DNA from: Gaiellasilicea sp963730405
GTDB taxonomy: Bacteria; Actinomycetota; Thermoleophilia; Gaiellales; Gaiellaceae
Reading direction: 5' to 3'
Assembly: GCA_963730405.1 (NCBI GenBank)
Contig: CAVSRW010000001.1
Coordinates: 62,001 to 126,000 of the forward strand
DNA length: 64,000 nt
In this document: positions 49,476 to 58,375 of the stretch, piece by piece
Numbering within the stretch: the stretch's first letter is position 1
Layout of the letters: each line of letters starts with the position of its first letter
The notes under the pieces: generated by a model
What the model saw: the letters and a program-made list of their open reading frames with translations, nothing else
Told to the model about the DNA's origin: nothing
Databases searched by the model: none
Program-made: the position numbers and the translations under genes

Positions 49476-50387
49476 CTACTCGCCGACGCTCGTCCAGAGG
49501 TCGTGCGCGCCGTCGGGCCCAGCTGCTTCGAAGTAGAACCGGGTGCGCCCGTCGGGCAGCGGCACGGCGGCCGCGTAGCGGAGCGCGCCGTCCGAGTAGG
49601 GCGACGCGGCTGCCGGACCGCCCGGGTCGGGGGCGAGCACACCGTCTCGGTCCCTCGCGATCCCTGTCCTCTCGAACCAGTTCTCCTCGGCGGTCGCGCG
49701 GCCGTCGTACAGCACGACCATCGGCTCCGAGCTCAGGACGGTCGTGATCCGCGCAGCGCGCTGATCCCACATGCCCGGCGTGGGCCGCAGCACGTCACCG
49801 TGCCAGTCCCACGACAGCCCATCGGTGCTCGTGGCGTAGGCCGTCGTCATCCGGTCCTCCTCGCCCGGCTCCGCCAGCGGGTGGCAGCAGATCCACGCCC
49901 GCCAGGCACCCGCCGCGCTGACCTCCACGATCGGATCCTTCACGGCGAGTGTTGCCGAGCCGGGAAAGACGACCGTTCGCTCGCCGGCGGGCAACCCGGA
50001 CGGGTCGTCCGCGTCGATCGCCTCGATCCACCAGTGCTTGGACTCGGGTGTGGCGCAGCAGACGTAGAGCCGCCAGCCGCCCTGCGGTCGCCGAACGAGG
50101 CACGGGCGCTCGAACGAGTCCGTCGCGAACGCCTCACGCGCGATCCTGGCGACCGTTTCGAAGCGCTCGCCGTCCTCGGAGCAGGCGACGACGGTCTCCA
50201 CGCCGCGGGTCTGGTCGCGCTCGGGGCCGATCGCGCGGCGCACCCGGTAACTCAGCCAGTAGACCCCGCCGTCGAGGATCGCGTGCGGCGCGCCGGCCCA
50301 GTTCCCAGGGCCTCGGTCGGGTGCCGCGACGACCACGCGTCCCTGTTCCACCGAGGGCAGCGGCACAGTCGTCGGCACGTCCGCCAC
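49476..50387 (-). CDS. Beta-propeller-like protein, glycosidase-related (unknown function)
   Basis: A 303-residue protein with repeated Trp/Tyr-rich beta motifs: APHAILDGGVYWLSYRVRRA, VVACSEDGERFETVARIARE, FERPCLVRRPQGGWRLYVCC and MTTAYATSTDGLSWDWHGDV. The S.DG..F/W repeats resemble five-bladed GH43/GH130-like propellers, but I cannot see a catalytic acidic triad with confidence. No signal peptide. It may bind or process sugars; no function is assigned. Confidence 0.6.
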   Translation of the reverse strand: MADVPTTVPLPSVEQGRVVVAAPDRGPGNWAGAPHAILDGGVYWLSYRVRRAIGPERDQTRGVETVVACSEDGERFETVARIAREAFATDSFERPCLVRRPQGGWRLYVCCATPESKHWWIEAIDADDPSGLPAGERTVVFPGSATLAVKDPIVEVSAAGAWRAWICCHPLAEPGEEDRMTTAYATSTDGLSWDWHGDVLRPTPGMWDQRAARITTVLSSEPMVVLYDGRATAEENWFERTGIARDRDGVLAPDPGGPAAASPYSDGALRYAAAVPLPDGRTRFYFEAAGPDGAHDLWTSVGE

Positions 50388-50393
50388 GAGCTC

Positions 50394-51203
50394 CTAGCGC
50401 GCCGTCGTCACCAGGGCGACGCCGGGAAGCACGTAGCCGTCCGGGCCCTCGAAGCGCCCGATCCTGGCGCGGGCTGCCTCGTCGACCTCGGCGCGGAGAT
50501 CGTCGTCGAGGTCCTGGAGCGTCTGGCGTAGCGATGCGGCGAGGCTCGTCATGACGCGACGGTAGTCCTCCCAGTCCGCGAACCGGTACTCGACGGGGAC
50601 CTCCTCGACGGAGACCTCGTCGAATCCGGCGGCGCGGACGAGGCGCTCGATCCGGTCCGGCTCGCTGAGCGCGAACTGACCCGGCTCGTCGGGCTGCGGG
50701 GGCTCCTGCAGCCCACGCTCGATCAGGACGGGGCCGTAGGCGGTCGCCCACGGGTTCCGCTTCGCCGGCGCCCATGTCGCGAAGGCAAGCGGGGCACCCG
50801 GCTTGAGCACGCGGTGGGTCTCGCCGAGAGCGCACGCCGGATCGGGGACGAGCATGTACCCGAAGCGGGAGACGACCGCGTCGACGCTCGCGTCGGGAAG
50901 GTCGATCACCTGCATGTCCATGACGCGGTGCTCGGCGCCGGCGATCTCGCGCCGCCGTGCGGCCTCGACCATCACGGGCGAGAGGTCGGTCGCGATCACC
51001 GTCGCGCCGCATGCCGCGACAGCCTCCGCCACGTCGCCGGTACCTGCCGCGAGGTCGAGCACGAGATCGCCCGGCGCGGGTGAGATCGCCGCGACGAGCG
51101 CGTCGGTCACGGGGGCAGTGACCGCCGCGACCCTCTCGCGCTCGGCCTCCCAGCCGACCGCCGCGGCGTCCCAGCGGCGCCTGGCCTCGTCCGTCGGGTC
51201 TAC
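50394..51203 (-). CDS. Class I SAM-dependent methyltransferase (start unclear)
   Basis: A ~270-residue UbiE-like methyltransferase. It has RRRWDAAAVGWEAERERVAA, motif I DLVLDLAAGTGDVAEAVAAC, VIATDLSPVMVEAARRREIA, SVDAVVSRFGYMLVPDPACA and ETHRVLKPGAPLAFATWAP. The frame begins at GTA 51203, overlapping the LLM oxidoreductase stop. No ATG, GTG or TTG lies near, although homology starts here. An assembly error at the junction is likely (a lost base would join it to the GTGAAC at the end of the LLM gene). Substrate unknown. Confidence 0.8.
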   Translation of the reverse strand, partial: VDPTDEARRRWDAAAVGWEAERERVAAVTAPVTDALVAAISPAPGDLVLDLAAGTGDVAEAVAACGATVIATDLSPVMVEAARRREIAGAEHRVMDMQVIDLPDASVDAVVSRFGYMLVPDPACALGETHRVLKPGAPLAFATWAPAKRNPWATAYGPVLIERGLQEPPQPDEPGQFALSEPDRIERLVRAAGFDEVSVEEVPVEYRFADWEDYRRVMTSLAASLRQTLQDLDDDLRAEVDEAARARIGRFEGPDGYVLPGVALVTTAR

Positions 51204-52219
51204 GCGTTCACCCCGCTGAACTGCGGCAGGATGTCGCGCCCGTACGTCTCGAGCGTCTCCTCCTGGCCGTGGGTCATCAGGTAGATGTTGAACTGGTCGA
51301 CGCCGATCGACTCGAGCTCGCGCAGCTTCGCGATCGCCTGCTCGGCGGTGCCGAGGACGCAGAAGCGGTCGCAGATCTCGTCGGTGACGAACTCGCCGTG
51401 CTTCGCGCCGACGCGGGAGTGCTCGTTGTAGTCGTAGAACTTCCGCGCCTGGACGTAGTCGGTCAGCACCTGCGGCACGACGGAGCCGTCGGTCCCGTAG
51501 CGGTCGATCAGGTCCTGGACGTGGTTCGACACCATCGCCGGGAACCAGCGCACCTGCTCGCGGGCGTCGGCGAGGTCGTCGGAGATGTGGCTCGGCGCGC
51601 TGACGATGCACTTCAGCGCCGCCGGGTCGCGGCCCGCCTCCTCGGCCGCCTTGCGGGCCGTGTCCATGATCCACTGGATGATGTCCGGGTCGGCGAGCTG
51701 GATGATCACGCCGTCGCCCTGGCGACCGGCGACCGCGAGCGCCTTCGGCCCGTAGCCGGCGACGTGCATCTCGATCTCCGGCAGCTCCGGCCGGACCCAC
51801 TTGAGCTGGAGCTGCTTGTCGTTCCAGGTCACCTCCTCGCCGTTCATGAACGGCTTCACCATCTGCAGCGCTTCCTCGAAGTCGGCGACCTTCATCGGCT
51901 TCCGACCCACGTACCGCACCGACGAGTCGCCGCGGCCGACGCCCATGATCATCCGGCCGTTCGAGATGTCCTGCAGGGTCGCGTACGCGCTCGCGAGCAC
52001 CGTCGGGTCGCGGATGGCCGGGTTCGTGACCATGTGACCGAGCTTGATCTTCGAGGTCTGGTCGGCGAGCAGAGCCATCACCGGCATCGACTCCTGCCAG
52101 AGCACGTGCGAGTCGTACGTCCAGCCGTACGTGAACCCCTGCGCCTCGGCGAGCTTCGTCAGCTCGATCAGACGCTGGTACGGCGGATCGGGGAGGACGG
52201 TGACGCCGAACTCGAGCAT
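51200..52219 (-). CDS. LLM-class oxidoreductase, probably F420-dependent (TIGR03842-like)
   Basis: A 339-residue luciferase-like TIM barrel. It has LEFGVTVLPDPPYQRLIELT, GFTYGWTYDSHVLWQESMPV, LGHMVTNPAIRDPTVLASAY and MIMGVGRGDSSVRYVGRKPM. These resemble TIGR03842-type F420-dependent proteins, which often lie beside dihydropyrimidinase genes, as here. FMN cannot be excluded. A role in oxidising or reducing a pyrimidine- or hydantoin-like ring is possible but unproven. Confidence 0.82.
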   Translation of the reverse strand: MLEFGVTVLPDPPYQRLIELTKLAEAQGFTYGWTYDSHVLWQESMPVMALLADQTSKIKLGHMVTNPAIRDPTVLASAYATLQDISNGRMIMGVGRGDSSVRYVGRKPMKVADFEEALQMVKPFMNGEEVTWNDKQLQLKWVRPELPEIEMHVAGYGPKALAVAGRQGDGVIIQLADPDIIQWIMDTARKAAEEAGRDPAALKCIVSAPSHISDDLADAREQVRWFPAMVSNHVQDLIDRYGTDGSVVPQVLTDYVQARKFYDYNEHSRVGAKHGEFVTDEICDRFCVLGTAEQAIAKLRELESIGVDQFNIYLMTHGQEETLETYGRDILPQFSGVNA

Positions 52220-52282
52220 CGGAGCCGAGCATATCGCCGTAGCGGGGCTCCGTGGAAGAGCCCCGCTCCCGGCGATCGAGTG

Positions 52283-52750
52283 TCAGGCCGTCAGCGCGGC
52301 GCAGGCCGCGTCGAGGTCCTCTGCCGTGGTGTGCTGCGGCTCGAGGATCGCTTCTCCGGTCTCGAGATCGATCTTGAGCACGCCCGTGAAGTCGAACGGC
52401 ACCTGCCCGATGATCGACAGGATCGCCGTGCCGTCCGGCTCGATCCGCTCGACGTCGGCGCCGACGTCGCGGAACCGGATCACGTTGTCACCCGCGGTCG
52501 CGGTGAGCGCGAGGCCCAGCGTCCTCACTGCGGCCACGCCGGTACCGCCGCCGGTGAACGTCCGCTCGATCACGTGCCCCTCCACGTGCGTCGTCACGGG
52601 CACGCCGCACGCCGCCGTGAGGAACGCGTCCGGTGTCGTTTCGTCGATGTCGAAGCGCTCGATCACTGGCTTTCCTGCCGTCGCGCCTGACGCGAATAGC
52701 GCTGCAAGCGCCGTGAGACCCACCAGCCAAGCCACTGCTCTCCTGGCCAT
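52283..52750 (-). CDS. Secreted hypothetical protein
   Basis: A 155-residue protein with a signal peptide (RRAVAWLVGLTALAALFASG). The mature part has two cysteines and repeated beta strands: FDIDETTPDAFLTAACGVPV, HVIERTFTGGGTGVAAVRTL, DNVIRFRDVGADVERIEPDG and TAILSIIGQVPFDFTGVLKI. No family is recognised. The ATG at 52750 is preferred over 52837 because it begins the signal sequence. It is not obviously linked to the pyrimidine genes around it. Confidence 0.65.
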   Translation of the reverse strand: MARRAVAWLVGLTALAALFASGATAGKPVIERFDIDETTPDAFLTAACGVPVTTHVEGHVIERTFTGGGTGVAAVRTLGLALTATAGDNVIRFRDVGADVERIEPDGTAILSIIGQVPFDFTGVLKIDLETGEAILEPQHTTAEDLDAACAALTA

Positions 52751-52875
52751 TACCGCCGCCTTTCTGTCGAGGCCGCCGGCACCCGCCGGCGGCGTCCCCG
52801 GTCCCGGCGACTCATACCGCATCGCCTCCAACGGCACAAGCCCGGGTTGTCCGGCGGCGTCGCCAGCATGGGCGC

Positions 52876-53322
52876 GTGACGGCGTGGCCCTACTACCTCT
52901 TCGCGATCGCCGCGGGGGCGATGCTGCCGATCCAGTTCGGGGTCAACGCACAGCTCGCAGCCTGGATCGGGAGTCCCCTGCGCGCGACGCTGGTCTCGTT
53001 CGCCGTCGGCACCGCTGTGCTGCTCGTGGCGGCGCTGATCTTTGCGCGCGGCTGGCCCGGGACCGAGAAGCTGGGCACGGCCCCGTGGTGGGTCTGGGTC
53101 GGCGGCTTTCTGGGGGCGTTCTACGTCCTCGGCTCGGTCGTGACCGCGCCGAAGCTCGGCGCCGCAGCCCTCTTCGCTTTCATCCTCGCGGGACAAGCCG
53201 TGGCCTCGCTCGCCGTCGACCACTTCGGCTGGGTCGGCTTCGACGAGAACCCGGTCACGCCGGGCCGGCTGCTCGGGATCGCGCTCGTCGCCGCCGGGGT
53301 CGCGGCCGTCCGCTTCCTCTAG
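52876..53322 (+). CDS. DMT-family transporter, DUF606/YdcZ type (paralogue of 5097-5549)
   Basis: A 148-residue membrane protein with five helices: YYLFAIAAGAMLPIQFGVNA, LRATLVSFAVGTAVLLVAAL, WVWVGGFLGAFYVLGSVVTA, ALFAFILAGQAVASLAVDHF and LLGIALVAAGVAAVRFL. The QFGVNAQLAAWIGSPLRATL start and AGQAVASLAVDHFGWVGFDE match DUF606. It likely imports or exports a small metabolite. The start is GTG 52876. The stop overlaps that of the convergent carbamoylase. Confidence 0.82.
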   Translation: MTAWPYYLFAIAAGAMLPIQFGVNAQLAAWIGSPLRATLVSFAVGTAVLLVAALIFARGWPGTEKLGTAPWWVWVGGFLGAFYVLGSVVTAPKLGAAALFAFILAGQAVASLAVDHFGWVGFDENPVTPGRLLGIALVAAGVAAVRFL

Positions 53323-54551
53323 CCGGCGACGCGGTCCAGCGTCTTCGTCGTCAGGCGGTCGAGCGCCAGGACGGCGAGCTCGATGTGCTCGGGCTTCGTG
53401 TCCTCGAGCTTCGTGTGGCTGAGGCCGCGCAGGCTCTGGACGAAGAGCATCGCCGTCGGCACGCCCGCGCGGGAAACCTCGGCGGCGTCGTGGAGCGGGC
53501 CGCTCGGGAGCCGGTGCGACGTCCCCGCCACGTCCCGCACCGCCTCCTCGGCCAGGTCGGCGAGCTCGAAGAGGATGGGCTCGATCTGCCAGATCCGCTC
53601 CCATTCGACCTCGATGTTCTCCTCGGCCGCGAACCGCTCGCTCGCCTCGCGCGCCGCGCGGTTCATCTCGGCGAGCTTCCCGGCGTCGAGGTGGCGCATG
53701 TCGAGCAGCTGCTCGGCCGTCTCGACGACCGACGTGACGATGCCGGGCTTCGTGACGACACCGCCGCTCGTCATCACGGCGCCGTCGCCGACGCGGGCGG
53801 CGATCTCGCGGATCTCGAGCGCGAGCTTCGCGGCCCCGGCGAGCGCGTCGCGGCGCTTGTCCATCGGCGTCGAGCCCGCGTGGGCGGCCTGGCCGCGCCA
53901 GGTGATCCGGTGGCGCTCGACGCCGAACGTGCCGAGGACGGCGCCGAGCGGCAGATCCATCGACTCGAGCACGGGTCCCTGCTCGATGTGCAGCTCGAGG
54001 TACGCGACGGCGTTCCCGAGCTCCGAGCGCGCGTCGAGCGCGGAGTCGAGGTCGACGCCGAAGGCCGAGATCGCATCGGGCAGGGAGACGCCGTCGGCGT
54101 CCGTCAGCGCGCGCAGCTCGTCCTGGTCGGCCATCGAGCCCGCGGCAGCGGACGACCCGAAGAGCGAGCGCCCGAAGCGCGCGCCCTCCTCGTCCGCCCA
54201 CGAGACGAGCCGGACCGTCAGCGGCGGCTCGCCCTCGTCGGCGATCCGGCGCAGGACCTCGGCGCCGGCGATCACGTTCAGGCACCCGTCGAGCCAGCCG
54301 CCGTTCGGGACCGAGTCGAGATGGCCGCCGAGGATCAACGCCCGCTCGCTCGCGCCCGGCAGCGTCCACCACTGGTTCCCGGCCGCGTCGAAGCTCTCCA
54401 CCGCGCCGGTGCCCTCGAGCTTCGACGACATCCACTCCTGCGCGCGCTTCCACGTCTCCGTCCAGGCGACCCGCTGGGCGCCGTTCTCGTCGCCGGTCAG
54501 CTCGCGCAGCTCGCGCAACTCGGCGACGGTGCGGGACGGATCGAGCGGCAC
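53319..54551 (-). CDS. M20 Zn hydrolase: N-carbamoyl-L-amino-acid hydrolase/beta-ureidopropionase type
   Basis: A 410-residue full-length member. It has ALILGGHLDSVPNGGWLDGC, VSWADEEGARFGRSLFGSSA, YLELHIEQGPVLESMDLPLG (Zn ligands), QAAHAGSTPMDKRRDA in the lid and LPSGPLHDAAEVSRAGVPTA near the end. It should cleave N-carbamoyl amino acids to amino acid, CO2 and NH3, the step after dihydropyrimidinase. It is divergent from the ABC importer operon by 66 nt; the facing arrangement suggests joint control. The spacer has TGTCAC-N17-TACGAA as a weak promoter for the importer. Confidence 0.88.
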   Translation of the reverse strand: MPLDPSRTVAELRELRELTGDENGAQRVAWTETWKRAQEWMSSKLEGTGAVESFDAAGNQWWTLPGASERALILGGHLDSVPNGGWLDGCLNVIAGAEVLRRIADEGEPPLTVRLVSWADEEGARFGRSLFGSSAAAGSMADQDELRALTDADGVSLPDAISAFGVDLDSALDARSELGNAVAYLELHIEQGPVLESMDLPLGAVLGTFGVERHRITWRGQAAHAGSTPMDKRRDALAGAAKLALEIREIAARVGDGAVMTSGGVVTKPGIVTSVVETAEQLLDMRHLDAGKLAEMNRAAREASERFAAEENIEVEWERIWQIEPILFELADLAEEAVRDVAGTSHRLPSGPLHDAAEVSRAGVPTAMLFVQSLRGLSHTKLEDTKPEHIELAVLALDRLTTKTLDRVAG

Positions 54552-54617
54552 GCGGCGATCCTAACCAGCGTCTTGCAGACATGTCACCGGCCCATGCAGT
54601 GTGGTACGAAGTAGCGG

Positions 54618-55511
54618 ATGTCGAGCGCCGCAGTGGCCCGTCCGGTCGTCGACTCCCGCCGTGAGGCGCAGCTGTCCGCCCTCACGAGCGCCGCCCTCTC
54701 GTTCCTCGTCCTGATCGTGCTCTGCTCGCTCTGGGAGGCGTACAAGTGGGCCGGCGAGCGGCTCGAGATCACGCGGCCGTTCCCGGTGAACGACCGGACG
54801 ATGCCGCACGTCTACGACATGGTCGGCCAGCTCTTCGAGCCGTCGCGGCGGAACGGCCCCCTGCTGATCGACGTGCTCCTCGACGCGGCGCTCTTCACCG
54901 CGAAGGAGGCTGCGGTCGGGTTCCTGCTCGGAGCTGCGGTCGGCTTCGCGATCGCGGTCGTCCTCTCCGAGTCGAGGCTGCTCCAGCGCGGCTTCCTCCC
55001 GTACATCGTGGCCTCGCAGACGGTCCCGATCCTCGCGATCGCGCCGATGGTGGTCGTCTGGATCAACCCGAAGCTGCCGGAGTTCCTCGCGGGCTGGGGA
55101 GCGGTCGCAGTGATCGCCGCCTACCTCACCTTCTTCCCCGTCACGATCAACACCCTGCGCGGGCTCCAGTCGGCCGATCCGCGCGCGGTCGAGCTGATGC
55201 GCTCCTACGCAGCGAGCCGCTCGAGGATCCTCTGGAAGCTGCGCGTCCCCGCCTCGTTCCCGTTCCTCTTCACCGCGCTCAAGATCGCGGCGCCCGCGGC
55301 GGTCGTCGGCGCGATCATCGGCGAGCTTCCCTCGTCGATCCAGGACGGGCTCGCCGGCGCGATCCTCAACTTCAACCAGTACTACATCACCTCGCCGGAG
55401 AGCCTCTGGGCGACGAACATCATCGCTGCGCTGCTCGGGATCCTCTTCTTCGTCGTCGTCGCGGTCGCGGAGCGGCTGCTCGTGCACCGCGCCCCGGAGA
55501 ATGTCGCGTGA
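54618..55511 (+). CDS. ABC transporter permease (NMT1-associated, SsuC-like)
   Basis: A 297-residue inner-membrane permease with six helices. The BPD_transp_1 EAA-like loop is ELMRSYAASRSRILWKLRVP. Helices include ALSFLVLIVLCSLWEAYKWA, FLLGAAVGFAIAVVLSESRL and AVIAAYLTFFPVTINTLRGL. With 55508-57144 it forms a heteromeric importer for a pyrimidine- or hydantoin-like substrate. Start ATG 54618. Confidence 0.88.
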   Translation: MSSAAVARPVVDSRREAQLSALTSAALSFLVLIVLCSLWEAYKWAGERLEITRPFPVNDRTMPHVYDMVGQLFEPSRRNGPLLIDVLLDAALFTAKEAAVGFLLGAAVGFAIAVVLSESRLLQRGFLPYIVASQTVPILAIAPMVVVWINPKLPEFLAGWGAVAVIAAYLTFFPVTINTLRGLQSADPRAVELMRSYAASRSRILWKLRVPASFPFLFTALKIAAPAAVVGAIIGELPSSIQDGLAGAILNFNQYYITSPESLWATNIIAALLGILFFVVVAVAERLLVHRAPENVA

Positions 55512-56332
55512 CGGAGGCAGCGGCCGTCGCCGTGAAGGACCTGTCGAAGCGGTTCGAGCGCGGCGACGTGCTCGCGCTCGACCGGATCGACCTCGACGTG
55601 CAGCCGGGCGAGTTCGTCTCGCTGATCGGGCCCTCCGGCTGTGGCAAGTCGACGCTGCTGCGGATCATCGGCGACCTGATCCGCCCGAGCGAGGGCGACG
55701 TCCTCGTCAACGGCAAGACCGCCCACCGCGCCCGGCTCGACCGCGACTACGGGATCGTCTTCCAGGACGCCGTCCTCTACGACTGGCGCACGGTCGCGAA
55801 GAACATCGCGCTCCCGCTCGAGATGGCCGGCTGGGACCGGAGGCGCCGCGAGGCCCGCGTCGCCGAGATGATCGACCTGGTCGAGCTGACCGGCTTCGAG
55901 AAGCACCACCCATGGCAGCTCTCGGGCGGCATGCAACAGCGCGTCTCGATCGCCCGGGCGCTCTCCTTCTCGCCGCCGCTCCTGCTGATGGACGAGCCCT
56001 TCGGCGCGCTCGACGAGATGACGCGCGAGCGGATGAACAACGAGCTGCTGCGGATCTGGCAGGAGACGCTCTCGACCGTCGTCTTCGTCACCCACTCGAT
56101 CGCCGAGTCCGTCTTCCTCTCGACGCGCGTCGCCGTCATGTCCGCGCGCCCGGGCCGGATCGCCGGGATCGTCGAGGTCGACCTCCCGCAGCCCCGCAGC
56201 CCCGAGACCCGCGAGCACCCTCGCTTCGCCGAGCTGATCACGCAGGTGCGCCGGTTGCTGCGGAAGGGGCACGCGCTCGACGCGCCCGAGGAGGACGAGA
56301 CGCCGCTCTACGTCGCCGAGGAGGGTCTGTGA
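55508..56332 (+). CDS. ABC transporter ATP-binding protein
   Basis: A 274-residue ATPase. Walker A LIGPSGCGKSTLLRIIGDLI, Q-loop IVFQDAVLYDW, signature QLSGGMQQRVSIARALSF, Walker B PLLLMDEPFGALDEMTRERM and H-loop VVFVTHSIAESVFLS are all present. It energises the adjacent permeases. The start is GTG 55508, overlapping the upstream TGA (GTGA). Confidence 0.95.
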   Translation: MTEAAAVAVKDLSKRFERGDVLALDRIDLDVQPGEFVSLIGPSGCGKSTLLRIIGDLIRPSEGDVLVNGKTAHRARLDRDYGIVFQDAVLYDWRTVAKNIALPLEMAGWDRRRREARVAEMIDLVELTGFEKHHPWQLSGGMQQRVSIARALSFSPPLLLMDEPFGALDEMTRERMNNELLRIWQETLSTVVFVTHSIAESVFLSTRVAVMSARPGRIAGIVEVDLPQPRSPETREHPRFAELITQVRRLLRKGHALDAPEEDETPLYVAEEGL

Positions 56333-57144
56333 GCGTCGTCGCTCCGGTCCCGCGCGGCACGCTCGGCGCGCGCGTCGGCCGCGGCGTCGTCGACTGGATC
56401 CCCGCCGCGGCGGTGCTCGTGCTCGGAATCCTGCTCTGGGAGGGACTCGTCCATGCGCTCGACGTCCAGCGCTTCCTGCTGCCGGCGCCCTCGGCCATCC
56501 TCGAGACGCTGTGGGAGGAGCGCAGCCTGCTCTGGTCGGCCGGGATCTACACCTTCACGGAGGCGCTCGGGGGCTTCGTGATCGGCAGCACGCTCGCCGT
56601 CCTCTCGGCCATCGTGCTCGCCCGCTTCCGCAGCCTCGGCCGCGCGCTGATGCCCTTCGCGATCGCCGCCAACGCGGTCCCGATCATCGCCTTCGCGCCG
56701 ATCACGAACCAGTGGTTCGGGCCGCTCGAGAAGACGTCGAAGATGGCGATCGCAGCGATCCTCGTCTTCTTCCCGGTGATGGTGAACATGCTCCGCGGCC
56801 TCACCTCGGTGCGGCCGCAGTCGATCGAGCTGATGCGCTCGTACGCCGCCGGCGAGGTCGCGATCTTCCGGCGGGTGCGAATCCCCAACTCGCTGCCGTA
56901 TCTCTTCGCGGCCTTGAAGGTGGCGACCGTGCTCGCGATGATCGGCGCTGTCGTGGGCGAGTACTTCCTCAGCTCGCAGGAGGCGCTCGGGTTCCAGATC
57001 AGGAACTCGGCTGCACTGTTCCAGTTCGAGCTGGCGTGGGCGGCGATTGCAGTTGCGAGCGTGCTCGGAATCCTGTTCTACTCGGCCGTCGCGCTCGTGG
57101 AGCGGCTGACGATGGGCTGGCACCCGTCGTCGCGGGCGGCCTGA
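56329..57144 (+). CDS. ABC transporter permease (second subunit)
   Basis: A 271-residue permease paralogous to 54618-55511. It has DWIPAAAVLVLGILLWEGLV, TFTEALGGFVIGSTLAVLSA, AIAANAVPIIAFAPITNQWF and the coupling loop ELMRSYAAGEVAIFRRVRIP. Two different permeases with one ATPase and one binding protein form the importer. The start is GTG 56329, overlapping the ATPase stop (GTGA). Confidence 0.9.
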   Translation: MSVVAPVPRGTLGARVGRGVVDWIPAAAVLVLGILLWEGLVHALDVQRFLLPAPSAILETLWEERSLLWSAGIYTFTEALGGFVIGSTLAVLSAIVLARFRSLGRALMPFAIAANAVPIIAFAPITNQWFGPLEKTSKMAIAAILVFFPVMVNMLRGLTSVRPQSIELMRSYAAGEVAIFRRVRIPNSLPYLFAALKVATVLAMIGAVVGEYFLSSQEALGFQIRNSAALFQFELAWAAIAVASVLGILFYSAVALVERLTMGWHPSSRAA

Positions 57145-57193
57145 CCGGGATGGACGTGTCAAGAGGGCAACCGAACGAACGAAAGGACACCGC

Positions 57194-58348
57194 ATGAAGA
57201 AGGCTCGGATCTGGCTTCTGCTCGCCGGCCTGCTCGCCGCCCTGACCCTCGTGGTCGCCGGGTGCGGGGACGACGACGACGAAGCGGGCGACACCGGGGC
57301 CGCGGCGACGACCGGGGCGGAGCCGCAGGAGCTCGACCAGGTCACGCTGCAGCTGAAGTGGGTCACCCAGGCGCAGTTCGCCGGCTACTACGCTGCCCTC
57401 GAGGAGGGCTACTACGAGGAGGAGGGCCTCGACGTCGAGCTGAAGCCGGGCGGCCCGGACATCACGCCCGAGCAGGTGGTCGCGAGCGGCCAGGCCGAGT
57501 TCGGGATCGACTGGCTGCCGGCGCTGCTGGCGGCGCGCGATCAGGGCGGGGACCTCGTCAACATCGCGCAGGTGTTCTCGAAGAGCGGCATGACCGAGGT
57601 GACGTGGAAGGACAGCGGGATCACCGACGTCGCCGGGATGAAGGGCAAGAAGGTCGGCGTCTGGTGCTGCGGCAACGAGAACGAGCTCTACGCGGCGCTC
57701 GTGAAGAACGGGATCGACCCGAAGAACAAGGACGACGTCACGATCGTCAACCAGCCGTTCGACATGAACCTCTTCCTGAACCGCGACGTCGACGCCGCCG
57801 CGGCGATGACGTACAACGAGCTGGCGCAGGTGCTCGAGACCGAGAACCCGGAGACGGGCGAGCTCTACACGCTCGACGACCTGAACGTGATCTCGATGGA
57901 GGACGCCGGCACGGCGATGCTCGAGGACGGCATCTTCGTCCAGGGCGAGTGGATCGCCGACGAGGCCAACCAGGACATCGCCACGCGCTTCCTGAAGGCG
58001 AGCTTCAAGGGCTGGGCCTTCTGCCGCGACAACCAGGACGAGTGCCTGCAGTACGTGCTCGACAGCGGCCCGACACTCGGCGAGGGCCATCAGCGCTGGC
58101 AGCTGAACGAGATCAACGCGCTCACCTGGCCGAACGAGACCGGCATCGGCGTGATGGACGAGGCCGCCTTCCAGCGGACCGCGGACATCGCCAAGCAGTT
58201 CGGCGTGATCAAGGCCGACGCATCCAGCGACGCGTACCGCACCGACCTGGCCGAGGCCGCCGTCCAGGAGCTCGAGGACGAGGGCGTCGACGTGAACGGT
58301 GCAGACTGGGAGAAGGCGACCGTCGAAGTGACTGCCGGCGGCAACTAA
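57194..58348 (+). CDS. ABC substrate-binding lipoprotein, NMT1/THI5-like
   Basis: A 384-residue lipoprotein. The lipobox LVVAGC follows an N-terminal hydrophobic helix. The mature protein has VTLQLKWVTQAQFAGYYAAL and EEGYYEEEGLDVELKPGGPD, typical of ThiY/NMT1 binding proteins, and the Cys-containing KVGVWCCGNENELYAALVKN. ThiY relatives bind pyrimidine bases or thiamine-pyrimidine precursors, which fits the dihydropyrimidinase next to it. It is preceded by GAAAGGA. The operon continues into dihydropyrimidinase with a 27-nt gap. Confidence 0.9.
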   Translation: MKKARIWLLLAGLLAALTLVVAGCGDDDDEAGDTGAAATTGAEPQELDQVTLQLKWVTQAQFAGYYAALEEGYYEEEGLDVELKPGGPDITPEQVVASGQAEFGIDWLPALLAARDQGGDLVNIAQVFSKSGMTEVTWKDSGITDVAGMKGKKVGVWCCGNENELYAALVKNGIDPKNKDDVTIVNQPFDMNLFLNRDVDAAAAMTYNELAQVLETENPETGELYTLDDLNVISMEDAGTAMLEDGIFVQGEWIADEANQDIATRFLKASFKGWAFCRDNQDECLQYVLDSGPTLGEGHQRWQLNEINALTWPNETGIGVMDEAAFQRTADIAKQFGVIKADASSDAYRTDLAEAAVQELEDEGVDVNGADWEKATVEVTAGGN

Positions 58349-58375
58349 GGAGACGACCGTGAAGGGAGATCCGCA

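Noticed and set aside
54552..54617. Thiamine (TPP) riboswitch before the NMT1-type importer
   Set aside because: The spacer is only 66 nt and lacks the conserved CUGAGA core, so no riboswitch can be supported.
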